Positions 13,501 to 24,598 of a stretch of DNA of 48,309 bases are shown piece after piece. The position numbers and the translations under genes were made by a program. Position 1 is the stretch's first letter. Every line of letters starts with the position of its first letter. The stretch comes from Apostichopus parvimensis (lineage: Eukaryota > Echinodermata > Holothuroidea > Aspidochirotida > Stichopodidae). The DNA lies in the NCBI GenBank assembly GCA_000934455.1, contig KN890731.1:1-48309 (forward strand), written 5' to 3'. The notes below the pieces were generated by a model, which saw only the letters and a list, made by a program, of their open reading frames with translations, ran no database searches and was not told the origin of the DNA.

Positions 13501-13641
13501 CGAGTCCGTGGTCATAATAGCTCAAACTTGAAGTCTTTATTTGAAAATAGCCTCTCCATGAAAGACATTCTGAAGTCGAAAGATATCGAAGGAATGCTAG
13601 AATTTCGCCATAACCTTACAGCAAGCATTCGTGAACTGTAA
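10528..13641 (+). CDS. FPGT: Fucose-1-phosphate guanylyltransferase (GDP-L-fucose pyrophosphorylase), complete
   Basis: Makes GDP-L-fucose from L-fucose-1-phosphate and GTP in the cytosolic fucose salvage pathway, supplying fucosyltransferases. Exons: 10528-10597, 11403-11576, 12140-13641; 1746 nt, 581 aa, close to the vertebrate protein length (about 590-607 aa). Junctions AGAG|gtaggg, tttcag|GGAAAC, AATAG|gtaagt and ttcacag|GTCCCG keep the frame. The N-terminus MDDLSATLRRATGNKLQKF matches the family. WDVVVISAADE, KIGPGGS and the nucleotide-binding loop LPAGGFSQRLPSASVLGK (110-127) are all intact, followed by IFTTLPLGNPIYQMLELQLA, GDFLQALG, LKGTSLHALVL and KFYHIGTTKEYL. The large terminal exon carries most of the protein, as in vertebrates. 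No fucokinase domain is fused to it. The start ATG lies in the first exon, 63 bp after the start of an upstream E-box. Confidence 0.96.
10598..12139 (+). other. FPGT introns 1 and 2 (with exon 2 inside)
   Basis: Intron 1 (10598-11402) has GTTAGTTAC-type simple sequence at about 10700-10740 and the 81-bp palindrome. Intron 2 (11577-12139) is AT-rich and shows no further feature. Both have canonical ends. Confidence 0.85.
10757..10837. repeat. 81-bp perfect inverted repeat in FPGT intron 1
   Basis: Positions 10757-10796 and 10798-10837 are exact reverse complements (40-bp arms) around a single central G at 10797. Pairing stops at 10756/10838. Nothing coding overlaps it. DNA could extrude as a cruciform; in the FPGT pre-mRNA it would form a 40-bp stem. 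Flanking sequence is rich in GTTAG and TAGGCC words. Confidence 0.95.
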
Positions 13642-14592
13642 AATATTTTAGTTACCCCAGTGCATTAAAGACTCATTACATTCCATATTGGCAGTCTAGA
13701 ATTGTACAAAACTACCAATTATAAATGCTTCCTTTTTGGTTTACTTAAATTTTATGTCTTACATGTCACAGTAGTTTAATGCTTTTGGTTCTGTTGCTTT
13801 GGCATCCATGGTAACCTCTGCAGCGCCAAGTGTGTGTGACGCAAACTGAGGCTCTAGCGTGTAAACACGGTATCTCATGAAGAAAACGTGTGACTGATGT
13901 CCTACTTGGTATATACATGTGTTGGTCATGCATGGTCAGTAGATGGTCGTTGTTTTTTTTCCGGTAGGGCTATTTTGGATATTAATGAGAGAGCGGGGCA
14001 TAATGTAAAATTATGGAAATATCAATATCTCTTCAACTGTATGTCGGATTATTTCTGTAATACAGCCTTTCATTGCAGCCTCCACAGCTGCTTTTGTCGA
14101 TTCAGTTGACGACTTTGCATTGTTAGTTCAAAATGCATATTCATTTTGGGTATGGTGATTATAACTACATGTTCTTTGCAAACAACAATTTCACCATTCT
14201 CAAATTCGTAGTTCAGGTGTACCCTATTGGAATTCTCTTAAACATGTCATTAAAATTTCTCCAACACTCAATACATTTAAATTAAGCAAAAACTAACACT
14301 ACACCTGTACATAGCAATTCATCTTAGTTATACTTCCTTTTTTTCCTTATATTTGTTTGTTTCTTTCTATTTCATAAGACATATAGATGTTGATGGTTAC
14401 CTTGGGGGAGGGGGGGGGGTGTTGACATGTTGTTGTACATTGTTACAAAGGGACCAGACCAGAAAGTATCCACTTTTTTCTGGTTCCTCTATTTCCATCT
14501 AACATATATTATTTTGATACTCTATATTTACTGTATTTGATACCAAGTATATTTATCCTACAATGTTCAAAATGTAAAAATGGAATGTAGAA

Positions 14593-14598
14593 AATAAA
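14593..14598 (+). terminator. Candidate FPGT polyadenylation signal
   Basis: AATAAA hexamer about 950 bp after the FPGT stop codon. The ATTAAA at 13664-13669 is an alternative but is only about 20 nt after the stop. Neither is supported by transcript evidence here. Confidence 0.35.
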
Positions 14599-15859
14599 CA
14601 TATTAATCAGTGAACTTCAAACTCTTAATCAGATATCTCTGAAATAGTATGTCTAATTACTAATTAGCTTTTTACATATGTACTTGGATAATACACTGTA
14701 AGTACAGTATAAAGATACAGTACATGTTTACGAGATCATAAATTTTACCTAATTGATATGCATGTATCTATTCATGCATCTGTTTTTAAACGATGTCACT
14801 AAAGAGACTTTGTCAACATGGTTACCAGTTCCTGGTACCCTCCTTTATATGTTGCCACATTTGTCAATAGATAATCCCTCTTCATTTTGATGTGCACAAC
14901 TTCATGTGTATTATCATGTATGGCTTACCACACCATGAATATGTTTGGGCATCGGAACCACTTAACGTTTTCGTTTTATGGTTACACCTAGTAACAACAC
15001 CTCCAACGTATGCACGTAGTAATTTATCAATAAGTGAAATGGAGGGGTAGGACTAGGGATTTCCTTTCCCAAAATCACCAAAGTATGGTGGTAGTTACAG
15101 CAAGAAAAGTTTATTTGACCGGAAGCTTGTATGAGTAGATGGTTACATGATGTTCACATTGCAAGACGTAGCAGACGACGTGTACTAGAAGTTTTATCCA
15201 GTTATATCATGCGGAAAACTGCGGAGTGCAGACCCATAGCATAACTAAAGAAGTACAGGTGTGAACATGTGAGTATAACCCATTTTGTTTCATTGTAGTC
15301 ATCGAAAGAGGTAAAGGCCAAGATTCAAATATAAGAAGCATTGTTCATTGTGCACCTCAAACTTCAGCAGCAGTACCGTGGCCACAAGCAACATTCTTGG
15401 CCGTACTCGTACGTAGTCTACACTACAGTTAAAGCCGAAAGTAACAGGAATAACGTTAGGCCTAAGTTAGGGCACAGGCTAAGTTGCTGTGGAGGGTCCG
15501 GAATTCTCTGTACCTCTCATGTACAATAATTGCATTGTATGCTATGAATGCCATTGTTTTATTTGTTATGTAATATTATGTAACCTTCGCATTGCAGTGA
15601 TGATGAACAGAATACATTCAGTAGACCACAGACCTTCAACTGTGTGCATCTCTTGTTTGTCCGCATCTCCGTATCACTTCTCTACATTGGTGAAGTCAAC
15701 AGGATACTTTGGTTGATTTATGCCATGGTAGTCTGTTACAACTTGTAGATCAGTTTAAAACACTGAACTACTTCATTGCCAGTGAATAGTTTTCCTCTTT
15801 ATTGGTTATATTGGTCTATGTTGAACACATTTGTGTGTTCATCACTTTTCTGCGGTCAG

Positions 15860-15982
15860 ACATGGATCAAGAACAAGAAGAGGGTGTGGCAAAGTCTGAG
15901 CATGTAGAAAGAAACCCTCATCTTAAATTTATGAGGGCTGACTGTTTAAAGGAGCTTTGTGTAGATTGCTCTCTGGATCTTT
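15860..15982 (+). other. Short unrecognised ORF, exon-like
   Basis: A 40-codon ORF starting MDQEQEEGVAKSEHVER and ending in TAG. It is acidic then basic, and a TCTGCGGTCAG acceptor-like site lies directly before the ATG. The second half (about MRADCLKELCVDCSLDL) vaguely resembles the first helix of a SAP domain, but it is too short to assign. It could be a small exon of an unseen gene, a decayed element or chance. Confidence 0.2.
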
Positions 15983-16714
15983 AGTGTTGAATACTTAAGA
16001 CAAGAGAATAAAGCTCTGCAATCTATTCCAGATTTTCAGGACCAAACAACAAACAGGATGACATCGTCCATGAATGAAGATAAGTTGTTCATATAAGTTT
16101 TTGGAGCAAAATTTTGAAAGTTTCTTGTGAAAGACAGTGCACTAACCAGGTTATCCCTCAAAACAAGTGGACAGCTGAAACGGACTCAATTTGTGGCATG
16201 TGTCAGATGGTTTCAATGTTTTGTGCCTGGGGATCGTGTAAAACATTGGTGTCTGACAAAGGGCCTGCAAATGGTATCTCACCAGGTTGTCAGAAATTTG
16301 TGTTCCACTGTATGGGATGTAAAAAGAGTATTAGTTTCATTCCATACCCAAAGGAATTGCTTGGAAAGGTTCAGCAGAAATGTGTTGTCCATGTTACATT
16401 GTTCTGTTGATCACACAGAATGGGACAAACCTAGATATTTGGGTTGCCAGTTTTCTGTGATGCAACCGGCTAAATTGGGTGACAAAATGCCATGGCCATA
16501 TTTCATACATCATCCTACATCTACTAATTAATTTGAGATTACTGTACATTTTTCAATTGATAAAAAGGGTGTGAAGTCGACTATGGGCGGCTATTGTATA
16601 TTGTGCAGCAAAGCAAACTAGAAGGTTCTTTGGAAAGAGAATGTTCTCTATAGCCAGCTTAAGAAAGAACATTAACCCATATTGATATTTTTTCTTTTGT
16701 CTTTTCTCCAGAAA

Positions 16715-19700
16715 ATGGAAGTTTTCAGACTTTGTAGTGTTTTATCCAGGCACTGCTATCTCTCTAGGTGGCCAAAAGTGATTCATTCAGTTCCAAGGTT
16801 GTGTCAGTCATCATCATACCATGAGAGTAGATGTTTGCTGCAGTATAATGAGAAATCGCGATGTAACAGGCCAAACCAAAACTTAAATATAGTCGACTCT
16901 TCCGTAGCAGAATGCGACGAAAGACAAATGGTTAGGAGATATCATTCCCATTACAATCTGCCGCAATCTCTCAAGACTGGAGAAACAACATGCTATAGCT
17001 TCTTGAGTCCGGTGTCGACACAAAGAAAGCAACATCGTAGATTGAGCTTACGTCCAGCTTCATTGGTGGACGGAGCACCCAAGAAGATGCAGCCATACTT
17101 GAAATTAATGAGACTAGATAAACCTATCGGTATGTGAACTATTTAGATTTGTCTATGATATAATATAAAGAAATCAGTTCAAATCACCCCTTTGATTTAC
17201 TGCAAGATATGCAGCAATATATCTGCAGCAGGAGTGTCACATAAACCGGAGTGTTTTCAGTCATTGAACTTTATACAGAAGCTATTCTTTCTTATGATAT
17301 TGAAATATCATATATAATATATATATGAAATATCATATTGAAATATCAATATAAGAATTGGTCATATACTGTACATGATCAATTCTGTGTTCTTTTAAAG
17401 CATGGTGACAGCCTTTTTGTCTCTCCGCTCAGTTGATAACAGAGTAGTTGATTGGAACCAAATCAGTCTGTAAAACTATACTATACCAAACTATACCAAT
17501 GGAAATGGTTATTTTTAGAATGTAATTCCTGGCATCGGCATGATATCACAAGCCCTTACGACAGACCAAATTGTCTCATATGTCCACATTGTGTGATAAT
17601 GTCCACATTATTATGTGTCCACATCATTAATATCCACATTATTGTGTGAGGTGATTAAAATGTCTTGTACATTTATGCAAACACAGTGCATTGCTGGTTA
17701 CGAGACAATTGACGTATTTATTCCATCCTCAGGTAGTTGGCTATTATACTGGCCAGGTGCGTGGAGTATAGCTCTAGCCGCCCAACCTGGCCAATTCCCT
17801 GATCTGTCGCTGCTAGCCTTGTTCGGAGTGGGTGCGTTGATCATGAGAGGTGCTGGCTGTACTATAAACGACATGTGGGACAAAGACTTTGACAAGTCCG
17901 TGAGTAATGACTAAATGGTATCAATTATCATTTTCTCAATAGTTATGTGGTCAAAGAACAAAGCAGAAGAACAAAACTTTAATGGTTTCCAAACTATTTA
18001 ATTAAATAGTAATTAATTATCTGGTCCTGCATGTTCTTGTCAAACTTTTGTAACAAACTTCCTTGGAATCGGTACTTTTCAAAAATCTCACATTTAGGAG
18101 AAAAAGAAACGAGGATAAGGTAAGTATGTACTGGTAAGAACAAATTAGCCAATTGACAGAGAAATGAAAAAGTTGAGCAAAATATGATCCTATGACCAGT
18201 CTTCATGAAAAAATAGATTAAGTCCACTACGCTCAGGGAATGACATTAAATAAAATTTCAGTAGATTGCTTATATAATAGATGACACTATTCCTTTCAAT
18301 GCGAATGTATTCGTATCTGATTTAAGACTTGTCGGTCACTTTTATCACCAGGTGGAGCGAACAAAGAATAGGCCTCTCGCTGCTGGAGATATCACTCCAT
18401 TCCAAGCCTTGGTGTTCCTGGGAGGCCAGCTCTCTCTAGGATTGGCAGTACTTCTCTCCTTAAACTGGTACAGGTAAGTCCATATGAAAGCCTATGACTT
18501 AATTCTGAGTTATGATGAATAGATGAGAATATCCTGGACACCTTGCCAAACAGTAGATTCATTTTAAAATGTTGTACTAACTTATGCAGGATTTTGCATG
18601 TCCAATTTGTCTTTTTTCAAGATGAGAATTATATCATTACCATAGTCAATATATCCCTTTATAGATTTTGATTTTAGGTTATACTACAATAAGGTAAAGG
18701 CTTACCATAATAATTACTCATGGACCCTCCCCCCCCCCCCCCCCACTCCAGATGATTTCTGCAGTTGATGATACCTTTCCTCATTGTTTTCCTGCATCAA
18801 ACTGTGGGTGCTTATCACTAGATGTGGGTGTAGTTTATACTGCATTACAGTATAGCTAACAGTAATACTTTCACATGGACCCTCCCCATTCCACTCACCC
18901 CCCTGCCTACTCCAGATGATTACAGTAATACTTGTACACATTGACTCTCCCTTTGCATTGATTTCTCCAGTCCTTATCATGTGACCTTTCCCTCATTGTA
19001 TTTCAGCGTGATTCTGGGTGCTTCTTCAATGTTATTTGTCGTCACCTACCCTCTGATGAAGAGAATTACATACTGGCCTCAGGCTGTCTTAGGTAATAAT
19101 GATCTTACTATTGTAGCCTTCACGAGTATTGTGAGCCTCAGGCTGTCTCAGGTATAATGATCTTACATTTGTAACCTACATGAGTAGTGTGAGCATCAGG
19201 CTGTCTTAGGTAATAATAATCTTACCTTTGGAGCCTTCATGAGTAGTGTGAGTCTCAGGCTGACTTAAGTAATAATGATCTTACCATTGTAGCCATCATG
19301 AGTATTGTGAGCCTCAGGCTGTCTTAGGTAATAATAATCTTACCTTTGGAGCCTTCATGAGTAGTGTGAGCCTCAGGCTGTCTTAGGTAATAATAATATT
19401 ACCTTTGTAGCTTTCATGAGTACTATGAGCCTCAGGCTGTCTTAGGTAATAATAATCTTACCATTGTATCCTTCATGAGTAGTGTGAGCCTCAGGCTGTC
19501 TTAGGTAATAATAATCTTACCTTTGCAGCCTTCATGAGTATATAGTATGAGCCTCAGGCTGTCTTAGGAAATACTAATCTTACCTTTGTAGCATTCATGA
19601 GTAGTGTGAGCCTCAGGCTGTCTTAGGTAAAAATAATCTTACCTTTGTAGCCTTCATGAGTATTGTGAGCCTCCGGCTGTCTTAGGTAATAATAATTTTA

Positions 19701-21947
19701 CCTTTGTAGCCTTCATGAGTATTGTGAGCCTCAGGCTGTCTTAGGTAATAATAATCTTACCTTTGTAGCCTTCATGAGTATTGTGAGCCTCAGGCTGTCT
19801 TAGGTAATAATAAATCTTACCATTGTAACCGTCACTAGCTGTGAAGGATTCTGTTGTTTTGGTTGAGTTTGGTACCATACTCAACTGCAAAAGTGATTTA
19901 ACCATAGTTTGCGCAATTTTATATTTTTGACATTCAATTTTTGGGTAACCCCAGTTAATAGCGATATAAGTAAATGCAGTTATATTGAAATAGATTGATG
20001 TAAAATATTTCATTTGTTGTTACAATGAGTGTCCTTTCTCATCTACAACTATTCAAAGATGATCAGAGGATTGGATCACAGAGCAGGGAACTTGCAACTC
20101 TCCGTGTGTTCACTTTAGTAAGATCAATGAACCTTTTAACTAATGTTATATGTTGTAAACATTCATATTTTCTCTTACTAGGGTTAGCTTTCAACTGGGG
20201 AGCTCTGCTTGGTTGGGCAGCGGTGAAAGGGTCGTGTGACTGGGGTGTTGTGCTCCCTCTGTACGTTGCTGGGGTGTCTTGGACCTTGGTGTATGACACT
20301 ATCTATGGTCATCAGGTGACATAAAACATAGATAGCTACCATTGAGTGACCATTTATGAATCATCAGTACTTGCCTCAACATGCTAAACATTGCTTAGAC
20401 ACTTTGAAAGAACTTTCCTGAATGTTCTTGGCCCTCTAAAGTTATTCTTACGGAACTTAGTCATTGAGGGGTGCAAATAGGAGGCAGCAATATAGTCTCG
20501 GTGCTTTGAGAGCGGATGTTCAATCCTCTAAAGTCCGAGCATAGCTATGCCAATGTTGGACTTTCTAGCATATTTGAGGGCGTTACTGATAACCTGTAAA
20601 GTAATAGCGAGCTCAGAACAGACCTTTAAAGGAGCTAGTTTGGGTAGTATCTCTCCAAGTAGCTCTTCTATACTTACAAATAACATCACATGTGATACAA
20701 TGTTACACTACTGTCACCAGATATAATATTAGTCAATCTGCTAGCATATATCTAGACTAGAATAAATAGACACACACCATTGACATACATGTGCTATAAT
20801 ATTATGCTTAATACATTGTAATCTTATATCTATATGACAATATCTATGGCTTAACTGGTAGCATATATATCACATTTTTCATCAGAGAGACAGAGAATGG
20901 ATAGCGTCTTGAAGGGTACTTTCCTTCAGAACCAATTAAGAAAACTGTCCTAAGGACAAGCTGATTTTTTCTCTTTGGAATTGTTCAAGTTGTACTTTCA
21001 ATTGCTTGGTGCTTGGAGATGTACTATTGTGCATTATTTTGCATTATTTCGGAGATGTACTATTTCGCATTATTTCGCAAGTCAAGAGATTGTTCTTTGG
21101 CATAAAATGGATGTGTTTGGTACCGAACGTAACATCTTTTCTCTATTGTTGTTTAGGATAAAGATGACGATCTGATGATTGGCCTCAAATCTACCTCCAT
21201 CCTTCTCGGTGACAGAACCAAGATATGGCTGACCGGCTTTAGCTTCACCATGGTCAGCAATCTTGTCCTGACTGGGTACATGTCAGACCAAACAGTCCCG
21301 TACTACATCGCCACAGCACTTATAGCTGCACATCTGGGTGTTCAGGTTAGAGATTAAAATAGAATACTTATCAGAGTCCATCTCAGGAAATTAGTTTTTT
21401 TCATCCAGGTCAATAGGCTACTAATTAGAAACTAATCAGAACATCGAGGCCATTGAATCGAAACTGTCATGTGACCCTGCTGAAGTATATAACGATGCTA
21501 GGCAGATAACGGACGACCTTGACTCATGTAGATAAAGTAGGACATTCAATTCCTCAGTTTGTAATTAACGGTTTTCAAGAAGAAAACAAAAGGCGTGACT
21601 CATATTAATCTTCTTCCACAAACTTTTTCGACTTGCCAAGTCTAATAGTATGTGATAGCCACCAGGGTTGTCTATAAAAGGAGAAAAGGACTTTATTGTA
21701 AGTCCATTCTCAAAGTCAGTATTTTCATCTAATCTTTGTCCTTTACTTCCAGATTGGAACTCTCAATATCAACGATCCCGAAGATTGCTGGAAAAAATTT
21801 CGTTCAAACAACAGAGTCGGTGCTATTCTGTTTGCTGGAATCGTTGCTGGTAGTTTGGCTAAGGTAGCACTTGACAAACAGCCAAAGGTGGAGAGAGAGC
21901 CGATGCAAATGAATGAGGAAACCCAGTCGGAGAAAGGACATCCTTAA
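16715..21947 (+). CDS. COQ2: 4-hydroxybenzoate polyprenyltransferase, mitochondrial, complete, 7 coding exons
   Basis: UbiA-family membrane enzyme of the mitochondrial inner membrane that attaches the polyprenyl tail to 4-hydroxybenzoate in ubiquinone synthesis. Coding exons: 16715-17129 (the exon itself starts at 16712), 17733-17899, 18352-18473, 19007-19092, 20182-20315, 21157-21345, 21753-21947; 1308 nt, 435 aa, all in phase. The first about 125 residues are Arg-rich with few acids at the extreme N-terminus, consistent with a mitochondrial presequence but long and poorly conserved. Then [19 protein letters not shown], the first Asp-rich motif NDMWDKDFD (184-192), [12 protein letters not shown], and the second motif DTIYGHQDKDDD (302-313), with hydrophobic helices between. 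The C-terminal [13 protein letters not shown] block is typical of animal COQ2. The ATG lies 4 nt after a strong acceptor (tttctccag), so at least one 5' UTR exon lies upstream. The gene is tail-to-tail with the POSH gene. Confidence 0.97.
17130..18351 (+). other. COQ2 introns 1-2 of the coding region
   Basis: Introns 17130-17732 and 17900-18351 flank the exon at 17733-17899. The first includes an AT-rich low-complexity stretch (about 17286-17352) built of GAAATATC words. No other feature seen; ORFs here are extensions of the real exons into intron sequence. Confidence 0.8.
18719..19024 (+). repeat. Collinear degenerate duplication before COQ2 exon 19007-19092
   Basis: Segment A (18719-18818) and segment B (18874-19024) share, in the same order, CATGGACCCTCCCC, ACTCCAGATGATT, an ACCTTTCC(C)TCATTGT pyrimidine tract and GGGTGCTT. 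Segment B runs through the acceptor into the exon, so A looks like a decayed copy of the acceptor region. A lacks the functional AG|CGTGATT junction. A 16-C run (18729-18744) lies inside A. Confidence 0.6.
19076..19845 (+). repeat. 59-bp minisatellite made of a COQ2 exon end and its splice donor
   Basis: Thirteen head-to-tail occurrences of a 59-bp unit start at about 19081, 19139, 19198, 19257, 19316, 19375, 19434, 19493, 19556, 19615, 19674, 19733 and 19792. The first is the authentic end of the exon 19007-19092: CCTCAGGCTGTCTTAG then the donor GTAATAAT. Each later unit repeats the last about 16 exon bases, the donor and about 40 bp of intron. Of twelve downstream copies, eleven keep a GT at the donor position (the copy at 19556 reads AGGAAATA), and most keep AG|GTAATA exactly. 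The unit at 19493 has a 4-bp insertion. Confidence 0.95.
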
Positions 21948-22027
21948 ATAGATTCACCCTACTGGGAAAAGGACATCCTTAAATAGATTCACCCTACTGG
22001 GAAAAGGACATCCTTAAATAGATTCAC
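21933..22027 (+). repeat. 35-bp tandem triplication across the COQ2 stop codon
   Basis: The unit AAAGGACATCCTTAAATAG plus GATTCACCCTACTGGG occurs three times, with GGACATCC at 21936, 21971 and 22006. The first copy encodes the last residues (KGHP) and the TAA stop (21945-21947); the others are in the 3' UTR. The copies are nearly identical, so the event is recent. Confidence 0.95.
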
Positions 22028-22056
22028 ACTTGGCTGTTCCGGTATTTATCAGAGAC

Positions 22057-22062
22057 AATAAA
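22057..22062 (+). terminator. COQ2 polyadenylation signal
   Basis: AATAAA 110 bp after the COQ2 stop codon, the first hexamer downstream and at a normal 3' UTR distance. Cleavage would fall about 10-30 nt later. Confidence 0.6.
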
Positions 22063-23275
22063 CTTTCATATTCCCAATTCATCATTCTTGATTTTGAAAT
22101 GATCAAAGGTCATCAGTATTGACCCTGATTCGGCTTAAACGTCATTAAGCTTCTGACTGCTACCATTAATTAAATTAAGGGGGGGGGGGGATTCAGAAGA
22201 GTTAAGAACCTTAAGCGGAGTAATATGATTGGACGAACAATTTAACAATATAGACGAGAGACTTTGAAGAGACGAGATATGGTTAGTTTCAGCTGTTAAT
22301 ATATTATTAATATATCTATTGATTCGTCTTTAAATTATTAATATTTATTGTTATTGGAAGCATCAAAGATGCACAAATATCTGTCACATTACACAACATG
22401 AATTATTATCATAAGACAAAGAAGGTGGGATCATGTAAGGTCACTTTAAATATCAATATTATTAAGATGAAGACAACAATTAAACCGAATAAAATAAAGA
22501 TTTAATCTTTCTATCAGCGATGCAAACAAAATATTGTTTACTCTCCGTTTTCTTTTTACTCTGTTGAATACTATGATTTTCCGACAGTTCCTTCCTTTGT
22601 TATACACAGCCTCTCTTGTTTTAGTTACATAATTACAAAGAGTTTATGATGTATCGTTAAAAAAAAAAATGCTTTAAAGGTATTAAAAGAGTTGCTAGCT
22701 AAAATACTGTTTTACACATCGACAAAGCAATTTTTAAAATCTGCTTTGAATTTATGATTATCCCATCTAAACAATTAATGTTACTTTCAGTTTTAGACTG
22801 AAGGCTGTGAGCATCTCGAAACCATTTGACTTCAAGTTAAGGTTAACTCGGTTATTATTACTTCCAATAGCTGTTTGTTATTGGTGGTGATTCACTGTTT
22901 AGGCACGAACAAATTTGATGATGGTTAAAAGGCATTTATGATGAAGAAAAGGGTGAAGGCAATTCAAGTTCTTTACATAGGAATGAAGTATAACTTGTGG
23001 GCAATTGGGGGGTACCATATCATCTCTTTACCAACACTCTCTGCAAATTATTAAACAACCAGGCACTTGGATCAGCAGAATTCCTCACTTGCCCTTGTAA
23101 ACGCTTAAAGACCACACTTCTCGTTGTAACAGAACTGGTGGGAAGATGTGTAAAGAATACAAGCATACTTTATTATTGTTGTATATACATAACCCATTTG
23201 CATGTAAGTATATACCTTTGCATAGATTTTATCAGTTTCAAAGCAGTCTTTGAGACTTCAACGGAGGTAAAGGAT

Positions 23276-23946
23276 TCGACTGGTAGTGCCGTCTTTAACC
23301 GATATAGTATGGAACCAATTTGGGTCACCCCAATACAATATTTGCATCACCTAGTCGATTCAGAACACACTGAATTGAAACAAGATTTTGTTAAAATTTC
23401 AAATACAAGAAGTACCCATGTTACTGGGGGCTATGATTAAAGAAATATTAATCCAAAACAGAGTAAGAATAGTTAATACTACTGGCAGTGCCTTTAACCG
23501 ATAAAGTATGGAACCAATTTGTTACAGTTTGGGTTATCCCAATACAATATTTTCATTACCTAGTTGATGCAATACACACTGAATTGATACTTTTTAAACC
23601 ATAAAAATTTAACCATGATTTTGTTAAAATTTCAAATACAAGTTACTTACCCATGTTACTGGGGGCTATGATTAAAGAAATATTAATCCAAAACAGAGTA
23701 AGAATAGTTAATACTACTGGCAGTGCCTTTAATCGATATGGTATGGAACCAATTTGTTACCAGTTTGGGTTACCCCAATACAATATTTGCATCTCTCAGT
23801 TGATTCAGTACACACTGAATTGAAACTTTTTTAATCAGAAAAATTTAACATGATTTTGCTAAAATTTCAAATACAAGTACCCATGTTACTGGGGGCTATG
23901 TTTAAAGAACTATTAATCCGAAAAAGAATAAGCATATTAATACTAC
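23276..23946. repeat. About 215-236-bp tandem repeat, 3 copies
   Basis: Three successive copies begin near 23276, 23479 and 23715. All contain AGTATGGAACCAATTTG (or a one-base variant), CCCCAATACAATATTTGCAT, ACACACTGAATTGA, ATTTCAAATACAAG, ACCCATGTTACTGGGGGCT and ATTAATCC. Copies 2 and 3 share an insertion missing from copy 1. Not recognised as a known transposon; no ORF is conserved among the copies. Confidence 0.85.
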
Positions 23947-24598
23947 TGAGGTATTCATAATTGTAAGTTCAGGACTTTACTTGTGAGCTATAGGCAAGGA
24001 ATCATACAGCACAATTGCCCTAAAACACATAGGCAGTCCATAGGTAAACAAAAAGCAATGACTTTAGTTAATAATAGGTTACAAAAATAAATCTTCTGTA
24101 AATCCAACCACCACCACCTTGCAACACATGGTACCATTCAAGTACATTTTATACCGTGGTGAATTTTACGATACAACTGTTTCAGATTCCCTCCTCGTCG
24201 CATACATGAATACTTTAACTTCTAATAAACTGGTGGTACTGCTCAGGCAGCAAAAATGAATAATCTCTGATACTTCTAATTTACAACAATGAAATACTTC
24301 TCATGGAATGGAAGGAAATTGCATAGGAACATCAATGGGCACAGTGACCTTTCACTGGCTTGTAAGTTCATTCCTCTGGGGTTAAAAGGAAACCCACTGT
24401 TGATTTCTACAGCATATCATCCGAAGGGCTATATAAACTGACTAGACGAAACCATTGGTTCAAAAAGATATCAGGTGTTTGGGTCCAGTGTTTGTCTTTC
24501 CTGTGTTTAGCAGCTGCTGAAATCTCTTCATATTTAGCATGTCATTTGGCCATCTATTAAACTAACTGTCTAGCTGAATATTGGCCCGGGGCAGGCTG

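Larger units (their letters stand above)
13642..16711. other. FPGT 3' region and COQ2 upstream region
   Basis: The FPGT 3' UTR begins here; candidate polyadenylation signals are ATTAAA at 13664-13669 and AATAAA at 14593-14598. A G-run sits near 14406-14420. COQ2 5' UTR exons are expected in this interval, because the COQ2 start codon lies just inside an exon with a strong acceptor. A stretch with GTTAGGCCTAAGTTAG near 15450-15480 resembles the sequence near the FPGT start and could mark the COQ2 promoter. Unrecognised ORFs occur at 15860-15982 and 16114-16531. Confidence 0.5.
21948..24598. other. Convergent intergenic region between COQ2 and POSH
   Basis: Both neighbouring genes are transcribed towards this 2.65-kb stretch. 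It holds the COQ2 3' UTR and polyadenylation signal, a G-run at about 22180-22190, a three-copy tandem repeat (23276-23946) and the expected POSH 3' UTR at its right side. The 147-aa ORF at 22997-23440 runs into the repeat and has no domain, so it is not called. Confidence 0.7.

Noticed and set aside
22997..23440. 147-aa plus-strand ORF
   Set aside because: Its end is built from the first copy of the 230-bp tandem repeat; later copies break the frame and no domain is visible.
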